DNA of 64,000 nt from Winogradskyella jejuensis (GTDB lineage Bacteria; Bacteroidota; Bacteroidia; Flavobacteriales; Flavobacteriaceae), in the NCBI RefSeq assembly GCF_900129745.1, contig NZ_FQWS01000002.1:806001-870000 (forward strand), in the 5' to 3' direction. A program made the translations under genes and the position numbers. The notes under the pieces are model-generated. The model was given only the letters and a program-made list of their open reading frames with translations. It had not been told where the DNA came from and searched no databases. Below, one piece after another: positions 35,127-43,696 of this stretch (position 1 is its first letter; the number at the start of each line of letters is the position of its first letter).

Positions 35127-37865
35127 TTACAAGCGTTGGTCTGGTTGACGACGCTGTTCGTATTTAAGGTCTTGCAAGAAGTTAGATTTAATACCAATAA
35201 AGAAATTCCAAGAAGACAAATTACTAAATGGTACCCAAGAGAAATTCATGCGCCAACTCAATAAATCCCGTTCAAAACGGAACTGCGTAAACGAAAATCC
35301 TTTATTTAAAAAATCGTAACCAGAAGATGCGCCCACAGTCCATTTAGGTGAAATTTCTATATCGCCAGAAAACATCAATGAGTGCGAGGCAATCCTATTT
35401 TCACGTCGTGTATTGTTATAGTTTACAGCATAGGCGAGGCGTAAATTCCATGGAATTTTATAGTTGTAATCAGACAGATTAGCTTCTTTTTCCTTTTGTC
35501 GTTCTTTATCTTCATCTGTGTATATGCGAGTAGAAAAATCTTCAGTACGCCCAAATAAATCATCAGTTCTACCATTAGAGCGTACCGCTTCATCAAACTG
35601 TCTATTATCTTTTTCAGATTCACCATCTTTGCTAAAAGTCTCATTACTTAAAGCGTAACTCATATTTATATTACCAGACGTCAATCTAAATAAACTTCCG
35701 CCATTATCAATATTAAAAGTGTTGATTTTATTATTGTTGTTGTCTAGTGCATAAGGGTCTAGAGTTGCACCAAAATTGATACTCATTTTGTCTTTAAACA
35801 GCTTTAAACCACCATTGATTCGCACTGGAGAAAGATTAAGGGAGTCTGCAGCCAAATCGTAGCTTGTACTGACGTTTAGGTTATTGATTAGTGTAATTTT
35901 TTCAGGTTCTGTTTTTGTAGAATCTTTAGAGCGAATTTTAGCTTCAAAATTATTTCCGATATCTAAACCTATACTGCTAGAATAGCGATTTCCAGGCGCA
36001 CCAAAAATTGAACGCTCAAAGCGTGTGTATTCTACAGTTTCTGTAGTTTGTCCGTTGGCATCAAGAACATCATAAGTTTCATAAAATTGGTCAAAAGCAG
36101 GTTGAACGGTATAACTTATAGATGGTCGCATAACGTGACGAATCGCTTGTATTTTAGCGTCCTTATTTTTGTTATTAAAAGGGAACATTCCGTAAAGCGT
36201 TGTTCCTATATTAGCACTAAAGTTATAGGTTCTGAAGCTGTCAAATCCATTAATATCAGTAGTAATTACGGACTGTGTATTGCTATCAAACTGACGGTTA
36301 ATGGTGTTTAATGTCCAGTTTTCTTGAAAATTTGTACTTGCACTTACACTAAAATAATCAAAGACTTTGAAGTTGGTTGTAATTGGAATAGAGTGTTGCA
36401 TACCCGCAAGTGCATCATCAAACATTTCACTTTTACCAAATAATGAATCTGTTGTAGTAATACGGTATTCGGCTCTTGAATTATATTGAAAGTTGATGTT
36501 TTGGATAATTCCTTTTTTAGCGCCAGACTTTGGTTGAAATGGAAATACTCTTCCCACTGACATTTGTAGTGTAGGTAAGGTTAAATTAATAGTCTCGGTC
36601 TGTGTATTTTGCGAGTGTGTTGCCGTAGCATTAACATTTACTTGTGGCTCACCTGGAAAGGTTTTAGAGTACGATACAGACGAAGCTAATGTGTTATTCT
36701 GGGAGTTAACGATATTGTTTTGGTTAATAGATTGTCTAAAAAACTGGCTACTTCCCAAGTTTACGGATGCAGAAAACCTAGAATTTGGATTGGATTTAGA
36801 ATCTTGGGCGTGTGACCAACGAATATTGTAAATGGTGTTCTGCGTAAAATCTGGGAAAGCACGTTCACTTGTTAGAAGATTTTCATAGCGTATGGCCACA
36901 TTTCCATTAAAACGATAGCGCTTAGCATAATTACTCTCTACACGCACACCATAACTTCCGTTGGTGTAATAATCACCTAGTACTGCTAAATCCAAATAGT
37001 CGCTGATTGCAAAATAGTAGCCGCCATTCTGTATAAAGTAACCTCGGTCACTACCAGTATCTTCACCAAAAGTAGGAAAGATTATACCCGATTTTTGTTC
37101 TTTACTTAACGGAAAGTAAGCAAAAGGTAATGCTATTGGAGTAGGCACGCCATAGATTTCCATATATGTTGGTCCAACAACAATTTTTTTGCCAGGCACT
37201 AGTTTTATTTTGTCTGAAATAAATTGGTATTCTGGGTCATCCAAATTTTCAGATGTTGTAAAGCGCGCATCTTGCATAAAGATGGTTGAGTCATTTTCAC
37301 GCTTAGTAATGGGTGAAAATATATTCAATCCCGAGTCTTCAGTTCTAGAATTAAAGATTATAGCCTTTTTGGTATCCTTATTAAATATTATGGAATCTGG
37401 TTCAACCTTATTCTGAGCCTGAGTAAAAACTGGACGCTGCGAATACCCGGTAGAATCTTTTACACGGCCTGCATATATTAAACCTGTGTTATTGTCTATA
37501 ACAATTGTACCAGCCGTAATTTCCATATCCTGATACTTAATTACTGCGTTATCGTACAGGTATATCTTTTGTTCTTTATTGTTAAGTGCCACATAGCCAT
37601 CAGCACTGTAGGTCACCACATCCTCCAAAAATTCTTTAGGTTTCTTTATAGAATCTTGCTTTACAGAATCAATTTCTTTAGTGTTAAGATTGGGTTTAAG
37701 TATAGAATCTACTGAAACTGTAGCCGTATCTCTTTTGACCTCTTTTGGCTTAACCTCGGGCTTTATAGGTTTAGGTTTTGGTGGAATATCTTGTGTGTAG
37801 CCAAAAGTGTTGATAAACACTGTAAAACTAAGGGCAAAAAGTATCTTTAGGCTATTTGTACGCAA
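35127..37865 (-). CDS. lptD: LPS-assembly outer-membrane protein LptD
   Basis: 912 residues from a TTG start at 37865. A signal peptide (MRTNSLKILFALSFTVF...FGYTQ) precedes a Pro/Lys-rich linker, an OstA/LptA-like beta-jellyroll (about 85-300, with AGTIVIDNNTGLIYAGRV) and a long beta-barrel (about 300-912) ending in short aromatic strands. LptD inserts LPS into the outer leaflet. The longer frame to 37916 starts with a TTG lying inside the TAATTTTG -7 element, so it is not used. The convergent gene on the left is ridA; the divergent one is the interrupted amidase. Confidence 0.92.
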   Translation of the reverse strand: MRTNSLKILFALSFTVFINTFGYTQDIPPKPKPIKPEVKPKEVKRDTATVSVDSILKPNLNTKEIDSVKQDSIKKPKEFLEDVVTYSADGYVALNNKEQKIYLYDNAVIKYQDMEITAGTIVIDNNTGLIYAGRVKDSTGYSQRPVFTQAQNKVEPDSIIFNKDTKKAIIFNSRTEDSGLNIFSPITKRENDSTIFMQDARFTTSENLDDPEYQFISDKIKLVPGKKIVVGPTYMEIYGVPTPIALPFAYFPLSKEQKSGIIFPTFGEDTGSDRGYFIQNGGYYFAISDYLDLAVLGDYYTNGSYGVRVESNYAKRYRFNGNVAIRYENLLTSERAFPDFTQNTIYNIRWSHAQDSKSNPNSRFSASVNLGSSQFFRQSINQNNIVNSQNNTLASSVSYSKTFPGEPQVNVNATATHSQNTQTETINLTLPTLQMSVGRVFPFQPKSGAKKGIIQNINFQYNSRAEYRITTTDSLFGKSEMFDDALAGMQHSIPITTNFKVFDYFSVSASTNFQENWTLNTINRQFDSNTQSVITTDINGFDSFRTYNFSANIGTTLYGMFPFNNKNKDAKIQAIRHVMRPSISYTVQPAFDQFYETYDVLDANGQTTETVEYTRFERSIFGAPGNRYSSSIGLDIGNNFEAKIRSKDSTKTEPEKITLINNLNVSTSYDLAADSLNLSPVRINGGLKLFKDKMSINFGATLDPYALDNNNNKINTFNIDNGGSLFRLTSGNINMSYALSNETFSKDGESEKDNRQFDEAVRSNGRTDDLFGRTEDFSTRIYTDEDKERQKEKEANLSDYNYKIPWNLRLAYAVNYNNTRRENRIASHSLMFSGDIEISPKWTVGASSGYDFLNKGFSFTQFRFERDLLSWRMNFSWVPFSNLSSWNFFIGIKSNFLQDLKYEQRRQPDQRL

Positions 37866-37913
37866 ACCTTTTAATGGTATTTTTGTAATAGTATGGCTCG
37901 GTTTTTGAAACCT

Positions 37914-37921
37914 CAAAATTA
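37914..37921 (-). promoter_or_regulatory. -7 promoter element of lptD
   Basis: Minus strand TAATTTTG, matching TAnnTTTG, about 49 nt before the TTG start at 37865. Confidence 0.58.
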
Positions 37922-38029
37922 CATATATTTTTTTGTGATTGATTTAATATTGCAATTAAAGTTGTAAATATAATTTAGCCAGATAAAATAAGGTAATAAA
38001 CACCGTATAATTGACGTTTTAAAATTTAC

Positions 38030-39151
38030 ATGAAAACGAACAAACATCGCATATTAGTATTACTTCTAGTTGTATTTATCACATCTTTAACATCTATAAC
38101 TTTTGCACAACCTAGCGCAGATAAGTTTGTTGTTGTATTAGATGCCGGTCATGGAGGTAAAGACCCTGGAAGACCAACAAAAAATGGTTACAAAGAAAAG
38201 ACCATTGCTTTAGATATTGTTTTGAAGCTTGGAAAAGAGCTAGAGAAAAATCCTGATTTTAAAGTTATTTATACACGTAAAACAGATAAGTTCTTAGAGC
38301 TTTACGAGCGTGCAGCCATAGCCAATAAAGCTGATGCGGATTTGTTCATCTCAATACATTGTAACGCCCACCATACTCAAGCATACGGCACATAGACTTA
38401 TGTTTTAGGAGCTAAAAACTCAGAACGAAATATGTCTATTGCCAAGGCAGAAAATGAAGTTATTTTTCTTGAAGAAGATTACGAAAAGAATTATGCGGGA
38501 TTTAATCCTAGCTCACCTGAAACGACTATAGCTATAGGTATAGAACAAGAAATATATGTTGAGCAAAGTATCGTTTTAGCTCGAAAGATTGAAAATAACT
38601 TTGGCAATAAGCTCAAACGAAGAAGTCGTGGACTAAAACAATTGAGTCTTTGGGTACTGCACAACACATATATGCCAAGCGTACTTGTTGAAACGGGATT
38701 TATAACCAATAAAAAAGAAGGTGCGTATTTAAATTCTAAATCTGGGCAAATAAAAATTGCAGGTGCTATTAGGGATGCAATTTTAGATTATAAGAAAGAA
38801 TTAGATAACAATGTTGGTGAGAACATTTTTGTTGATGATAACAATAGTAATTCCTCATCTGAAGAGAATAATACAACACCTAATGTTGTAAAAGATGTTA
38901 CGTTTAAAGTACAAATTGCGGCGAGTTCTCGTAAGTTAGAGCCTAAGTCTTATAATTTTAAAGGTTTAACAGATATAAGTCGAGAAGCCCAAGGCAGTAT
39001 TTATAAGTATTATTTTGGTTCAACTTCAGATTACAACGAAGCGCAATTACTCCAAGAGAAAGCTAAGGCTAAGGGTTATGGCTCCTGTTTTATTGTAGCT
39101 TATAAAAACGGAAAGAAAATCCCAGTTAAAGAAGCGCTTAAAAGGAGATAA
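38030..39151 (+). pseudogene. N-acetylmuramoyl-L-alanine amidase gene with an in-frame TAG
   Basis: One reading frame broken only by TAG at 38393-38395. Upstream (121 codons): a signal peptide to TFAQ, then the Amidase_3 zinc ligands in VLDAGHGGKD, YKEKTIALDI and SIHCNAHH. Downstream in the same frame: TYVLG, the catalytic glutamate region VLVETGFITN, a Ser/Asn linker (about 38830-38890) and a C-terminal SPOR-like domain (TFKVQIAASSRKLEPK...). Relatives, as I recall, have AYGTET at this point, so GAG to TAG is the simplest change. The stop separates the zinc ligands from the catalytic Glu, so the short product should be inactive. A sequencing error or readthrough is possible. It lies between lptD (divergent) and mlaD. 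Confidence 0.85.
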
Positions 39152-39180
39152 ATTAGAAAGCTTCTTAATTTTTTTATTCC

Positions 39181-39188
39181 TAATTTTG
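39181..39188 (+). promoter_or_regulatory. -7 promoter element of the mlaD-like gene
   Basis: TAATTTTG, 22 nt before the TTG start at 39211. Confidence 0.57.
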
Positions 39189-39210
39189 CTAATAATCAAA
39201 CAAAGCACCA

Positions 39211-40158
39211 TTGAAAATTTCTAGAGAGATTAAAACTGCCATACTCGTTATATCTGGAGTACTTCTTTTTATATATCTATTTAATTACCTCAAGGGCGAA
39301 GATTTGTTTTCTGATGAAGTAGATTTTTACACAGAATTCGACTATAATGCATTAACTATGTCTTCTCCTGTTACCATCAAAGGTAATGTGGTTGGTAAGG
39401 TTGAAAATATTTCTTACGATTTTAAATCAGGAATGACTCGAGTTGAATTTTCTGTAGACCCAAGATTATCGTTTTCAAAATCTTCAATAATTAGACTATA
39501 CGAAACAGGGATTATGGGCGGTAATGCTCTTGCCGTCATAGATTCTTACGAAGGCGAAAAAGCTAAGAAAGGTGATTTTATTAAATCAGAAATTCAACCA
39601 GGTTTAATCAGTTCATTAAAAGATAATTTTACAGGTTTAAGTACAGATTTGGATAAAACTTTACGTTCTGCAGACACACTGATGGTGAGCCTTAATGGTT
39701 TAGTTACAGATGAATCTGACGCAGGATTAAAAGCAACAATCAAGGAATTGAATTCAACTTTAAAATCTTTTAAAAACCTATCCTATTCAATTCAGAATGT
39801 CGTAAAAGCTAATGATGAAAAAATAACTTCAACATTAGAGAGTTTTAAAACAGCAAGCGAAAACCTTTCAGTATTATCTGAGGATTTAAAGAAAGTAGAA
39901 CTTTCTAAAACTATTGGTGATTTTGATAAAACTTTATTGAACATTAATTCGCTTTTAGAAAATTTTGAAAAAGGAGAAGGTTCTTTAGGAAAATTACTTA
40001 AAGACGATAAACTATACAACAACTTAGAAGCAGCTACAAAAGAAATGGAGTTATTATTGTTAGATATAAAGCTTCATCCTGCAAGATACAGACGCATATT
40101 GTCTAAAAAAGAAATTCCTTACCAAGCACCTACAGAAGAACAATTACAAAAGAATTAG
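39211..40158 (+). CDS. MlaD/MCE family phospholipid transport protein
   Basis: 315 residues. An N-terminal membrane anchor (about 9-24, TAILVISGVLLFIYLFNYL) is followed by the MCE domain (about 38-115, with FDYNALTMSSPVTIKGNVVGKVENI and TGIMGGNALAVID) and a long predicted coiled-coil C-terminus (about 130-280), ending HPARYRRI. MlaD-type proteins form periplasmic rings that carry phospholipids between membranes. The start is TTG at 39211, 22 nt after a -7 element. The MlaE/MlaF partners are not in this window. Confidence 0.88.
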   Translation: MKISREIKTAILVISGVLLFIYLFNYLKGEDLFSDEVDFYTEFDYNALTMSSPVTIKGNVVGKVENISYDFKSGMTRVEFSVDPRLSFSKSSIIRLYETGIMGGNALAVIDSYEGEKAKKGDFIKSEIQPGLISSLKDNFTGLSTDLDKTLRSADTLMVSLNGLVTDESDAGLKATIKELNSTLKSFKNLSYSIQNVVKANDEKITSTLESFKTASENLSVLSEDLKKVELSKTIGDFDKTLLNINSLLENFEKGEGSLGKLLKDDKLYNNLEAATKEMELLLLDIKLHPARYRRILSKKEIPYQAPTEEQLQKN

Positions 40159-40168
40159 ATAACCATAT

Positions 40169-41473
40169 ATGAACTACTTACCAAATATCATTTTTGCTTT
40201 AATACTTATTGCTGGTATTGGATATTTTGCCAGAAACATAAAAAAGCTCATTCGTAATATAAAACTAGGTCGTGAGGTAGATGCTAGCGATAATAAGTCT
40301 CAACGTTGGAAAAACATGGCACGTATTGCTCTTGGCCAAAGTAAAATGGTTGTAAGACCTATAGCTGGATTTTTGCATATAATAGTTTACGTAGGTTTCA
40401 TTATAATAAATATCGAAGTTTTAGAAATCATCATAGACGGATTGTTTGGTACGCACCGTATAGGGCTTAAAGTTCTTCCAGAATCAGTTTATGGCTTTTT
40501 AATCGGTAGTTTTGAGATATTGGCAGTGCTTGTCTTGATCGCAGTTGTTGTATTTTGGTTAAGACGAAATATCATCAATATTAAGCGTTTCAAAAGTTTA
40601 AAAGGTTGGCCTAAAAATGATGGTAACATCATCTTATATTTTGAAGTTGTACTCATGTGCTTATTCTTAGTTATGAATGCAACGGATACTTCATTTCAAA
40701 ATATGGGAGCAGGAAATGTCATTTCACAATTTATTTCACCTTGGTTTAGCGATAATCCAGATACACTACATCTAATAGAACGCTCGGCTTGGTGGTTACA
40801 CATTGTAGGGATTTTAGTTTTCCTCAACTATTTATATTTCTCTAAGCATTTGCACATTCTTTTAGCTTTCCCAAATACGTATTATGGTAAACTAACACCA
40901 AAAGGGCAGTTCAATAATCTTGAAGCAGTAACCAATGAGGTAAAACTAATGATGGACCCTAATGCAGACCCATTTGCAGCTCCAGCTGAAGATGATAATG
41001 CAGAAGAACCGGCAAAGTTTGGCGCTAGTGATGTTATGGACTTAAATCGTATTCAATTACTTAATGCGTATACCTGTACGGAATGCGGACGTTGTACAAG
41101 TGAATGTCCTGCAAACCAAACAGGAAAAAAATTATCGCCAAGAAAGATTATGATGGATACCCGCGACCGATTGGTGGAAGTTGGTAAAAATATCGATGCC
41201 AATGGTGGTGAGTTTAAAGATGATGGAAAACAACTTTTAGGCGATTATATCACTAATGAAGAACTTTGGGCATGTACCACTTGTAATGCTTGTGTAGAAG
41301 CTTGTCCGGTAAGTATAGACCCATTATCTATTATTATGGAAATGCGACGATACTTAGTAATGGAAGAGAGCGCAGCACCAATGGAATTAAACAACATGAT
41401 GACCAATATTGAAAACAACGGCGCACCTTGGCCTTATAACCAACAAGACCGTTTAAATTGGGTTAACGAATAG
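40169..41473 (+). CDS. Membrane-bound 4Fe-4S protein, HdrC/GlpC-like
   Basis: 434 residues. About five membrane segments in the first 260 residues, with histidines that could bind heme (IAGFLHIIVYVGF, HLIERSAWWLHIVG). A soluble domain follows with two intact [4Fe-4S] motifs, CTECGRCTSECP (41071-41106) and CTTCNACVEACP (41272-41307). This resembles electron-transfer subunits of heterodisulfide-reductase-like or glycerol-3-phosphate-dehydrogenase-type complexes. The partner CCG-domain protein is encoded two genes on, which suggests a membrane redox complex with an unknown donor. It starts 10 nt after the mlaD-like gene. Confidence 0.85.
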   Translation: MNYLPNIIFALILIAGIGYFARNIKKLIRNIKLGREVDASDNKSQRWKNMARIALGQSKMVVRPIAGFLHIIVYVGFIIINIEVLEIIIDGLFGTHRIGLKVLPESVYGFLIGSFEILAVLVLIAVVVFWLRRNIINIKRFKSLKGWPKNDGNIILYFEVVLMCLFLVMNATDTSFQNMGAGNVISQFISPWFSDNPDTLHLIERSAWWLHIVGILVFLNYLYFSKHLHILLAFPNTYYGKLTPKGQFNNLEAVTNEVKLMMDPNADPFAAPAEDDNAEEPAKFGASDVMDLNRIQLLNAYTCTECGRCTSECPANQTGKKLSPRKIMMDTRDRLVEVGKNIDANGGEFKDDGKQLLGDYITNEELWACTTCNACVEACPVSIDPLSIIMEMRRYLVMEESAAPMELNNMMTNIENNGAPWPYNQQDRLNWVNE

Positions 41474-41476
41474 TTT

Positions 41477-42112
41477 ATGAAAAAGAATTTAAGACTTTTA
41501 CTGATTTTATTAACGCTTGCATTTATCATACCATCTGCGGTTGCTCAAGATAGTAATTCAGAGCTTAAGGAAATGTCGGATAAAATGTTTCAGTACACTA
41601 ACGACCGTAATTTCGATGCTTTGTTGGATATGACCTATCCTAAAATTTTTGAGCTTGTCCCAAAAGAGACAATGAAAACGGTTTTTATTTCTATGTTTCA
41701 AGGAACAGACGAGATGGCAATAGATTTGCCAAAGCAAACACCAGAGTATACTTTAACAGAGATTTATAAAAGCGAAAAGGATAGTACAGAATATGCTTTT
41801 TTAAGTTATGATATGTTTATGTCTATGATATTCAAACAGCAAGAGTTTGATGATGAAAGTAAAGACATGATGATAAAGATGATGAAGATTCAAGGTATGG
41901 ACGCATCTTTTGAAAATAACAGTAAAGTAAATGTAAAGGCACCAAATCGTTTGGTTATTTTTATAAAAGACAATGAAACCAACGATACTTGGAAAATGCT
42001 AAACTATGACCCAAATTCACCAATTTTCGCAGATTTATTACCTGTAGAAGTTATTGAGAAGTCTATGGCATATTATCAAAAACTTCAGTTAGAATCTAAA
42101 AAAAAGAACTAA
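41477..42112 (+). CDS. Secreted hypothetical protein between the two Fe-S genes
   Basis: 211 residues with a signal peptide (1-23, NLRLLLILLTLAFIIPSAVAQ) and no further membrane segment. The mature region has an NTF2-like pattern (helices around MSDKMFQYTNDRNFDALLDMTYP and a final SPIFADLLPVEVIEKS) but no clear catalytic residues. It begins 3 nt after the first Fe-S gene and ends 3 nt before the second, so all three are one transcript. A periplasmic subunit or an unrelated passenger are both possible. Confidence 0.72.
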   Translation: MKKNLRLLLILLTLAFIIPSAVAQDSNSELKEMSDKMFQYTNDRNFDALLDMTYPKIFELVPKETMKTVFISMFQGTDEMAIDLPKQTPEYTLTEIYKSEKDSTEYAFLSYDMFMSMIFKQQEFDDESKDMMIKMMKIQGMDASFENNSKVNVKAPNRLVIFIKDNETNDTWKMLNYDPNSPIFADLLPVEVIEKSMAYYQKLQLESKKKN

Positions 42113-42115
42113 GCG

Positions 42116-42901
42116 ATGAGCGAGCAATTACAAGTAAAAACAATGGCAGAATACATGGCAGAAGGCAAGCAACCAGAAGTTTTATTTTGGGTAGGTTCTG
42201 CTGGTAGTTATGACGATAGAGCAAAAAAAATCACCAAAGCCTTCGTAAAGCTTTTAAATAATGCAGGCGTAGAATTTGCCGTTTTAGGTGCCGAAGAAAG
42301 TAATACTGGAGACGTTGCCAAGCGCGCAGGAAATGAGTTTTTATTTCAGATGCAAGCTATGATGAATATCGAGGTTTTAAATGCTTATGAAATAAAGCGT
42401 ATTGTAACCTGTGACCCACATTCGTTTAATTGCATTAAAAATGAATACCCAAGTTTGGGTGGTGTTTACGATGTTGTACATCATACGCAGTACATAAAAC
42501 AATTAATAGATGCAGGGCGATTATCTGTCAAAGGTGATACTTATAAAGGAAAACGTATCACGTTCCATGACCCATGTTATTTGGGGCGTGCAAATAGTGA
42601 GTTTCACGCACCTCGAAGTGTATTGCGAAATACCAATGCTAATTTGGTAGAAATGAAAAAAAATAAGCGTTTTGCCTTATGCTGTGGTGCAGGTGGCGCA
42701 CAAATGTTTAAAGAACCCGAAAAAGGAGATAAGGACGTTAACATTCTAAGAACAGAGCAGGCTTTAGAAACTACTCCAGATATTATTGCTACAGGTTGTC
42801 CATACTGTAATACCATGATGACAGACGGAATTAAAGCCAAAGAAAAAGAAGACACTGTTACTGTTCTTGATGTGGCGGAAGTTTTAGCAAATTCATTATA
42901 A
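42116..42901 (+). CDS. CCG-domain (Fe-S)-binding protein, HdrB-like
   Basis: 261 residues, soluble. The cysteine-rich CCG domains show as CDPHSFNCIKNEYP, HDPCYLGR, CCGAGGAQMF and TGCPYCNTM, the set that binds iron-sulfur clusters in HdrB, GlpC and LldE-type proteins. It is probably the soluble partner of the membrane 4Fe-4S protein encoded upstream, forming an electron-transfer module. Short gaps (3 nt and 1 nt) link it to its neighbours. Donor and acceptor are unknown. Confidence 0.87.
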   Translation: MSEQLQVKTMAEYMAEGKQPEVLFWVGSAGSYDDRAKKITKAFVKLLNNAGVEFAVLGAEESNTGDVAKRAGNEFLFQMQAMMNIEVLNAYEIKRIVTCDPHSFNCIKNEYPSLGGVYDVVHHTQYIKQLIDAGRLSVKGDTYKGKRITFHDPCYLGRANSEFHAPRSVLRNTNANLVEMKKNKRFALCCGAGGAQMFKEPEKGDKDVNILRTEQALETTPDIIATGCPYCNTMMTDGIKAKEKEDTVTVLDVAEVLANSL

Positions 42902-42902
42902 A

Positions 42903-43094
42903 ATGAATGCATCAGATAAACAGATGCTCAAAGTTGCCTTACGGAATGGCGTTATGTTTACGCTTGTACTTTTAGTTATCAGTTACTTTAAAAACGGAAT
43001 GATTAATTACAAATGGATACCTATTTGGTTTTTATTTTTCGCAGCTACAGGCGCATTGCGTTATTATTACATGAATAAAAAATCTAAAGAATAA
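42903..43094 (+). CDS. Small two-helix membrane protein
   Basis: 63 residues with two membrane segments (about 12-27 and 36-55) joined by a short loop, ending in a basic KKSKE. No recognised family. It begins one base after the stop of the CCG-domain gene and the next gene begins 4 nt after it, so it is part of the same operon; it could be a small accessory of the redox complex, but nothing in the sequence shows this. Confidence 0.65.
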   Translation: MNASDKQMLKVALRNGVMFTLVLLVISYFKNGMINYKWIPIWFLFFAATGALRYYYMNKKSKE

Positions 43095-43098
43095 ATAG

Positions 43099-43581
43099 AT
43101 GTTAGTAGATTTTGATACACTTCCCGAAGAATCTAGAGTTTGGATTTACCAAGCCAATCGTTCATTTTCCGAGGTTGAAATTAAAGAGATAGAAGCGAAG
43201 CTTCAGGTTTTTATTAAAGCTTGGACAGCACATGGTCAAGATTTACAAGCGGGTTTCAAAATTGTATACAAACGTTTTATAGTTATTTCACTTAATCAAA
43301 ATCTTAATGCCGCCACTGGTTGCTCTATTGATGCCTCTGTGCATTTTATTCAGCAATTAGAAAAAGACTATAATGTAGATTTAATGGACAAAATGAATGT
43401 GTCTTATAAACAAGGTGAGTTTATTGCCCACAAGTCACTTCTTGACTTTAAGAAAATGGCTAAGCAAAAGGCAGTATCTAAAAACACTATTGTTTTCAAT
43501 AATTTAGTGACTAATATTGCGGAATTTAAAGAAAATTGGGAAGTCCCTGCAAGCGAAAGTTGGCACAGTCGTTTTCTATAG
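43099..43581 (+). CDS. Conserved protein, often mislabelled 'ABC transporter ATPase'
   Basis: 160 residues, soluble. Recognisable stretches are ESRVWIYQANRSFSEVE, IKAWTAHGQDLQAGFKI, ATGCSIDASVHFIQQLE and ASESWHSRFL. Bacteroidetal relatives carry the label ABC transporter ATPase, but there is no Walker A, signature or Walker B motif, so that label is wrong. The conserved WTAHG and CSIDAS motifs suggest a small enzyme or binding fold of unknown function. Last gene of the mlaD/Fe-S run. Confidence 0.78.
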   Translation: MLVDFDTLPEESRVWIYQANRSFSEVEIKEIEAKLQVFIKAWTAHGQDLQAGFKIVYKRFIVISLNQNLNAATGCSIDASVHFIQQLEKDYNVDLMDKMNVSYKQGEFIAHKSLLDFKKMAKQKAVSKNTIVFNNLVTNIAEFKENWEVPASESWHSRFL

Positions 43582-43630
43582 TTTATTGATTTCTCACTAA
43601 TTTCAAATTATTTTTATCAATTTAGCATCT

Positions 43631-43650
43631 CCAATTATTTTACTAATTGG
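43631..43650 (+). promoter_or_regulatory. Palindrome in the serB leader region
   Basis: CCAATTA-TTTTAC-TAATTGG, a perfect 7-bp inverted repeat with a 6-nt loop, located 47 bp before the serB start. Flanking bases extend the pairing (ATCTCC...GGATGAGAT). It could be an operator or an RNA leader structure. Confidence 0.45.
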
Positions 43651-43696
43651 ATGAGATTGAGCATATTTACATCTCGTAAATTTTAAATTCTCTTTT

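Noticed and set aside
37866-37916. Longer LptD N-terminus
   Set aside because: The first TTG lies in the TAATTTTG -7 element, and the signal peptide begins properly at 37865.
43099-43581. Label 'ABC transporter ATPase'
   Set aside because: No Walker A, signature or Walker B motif is present.
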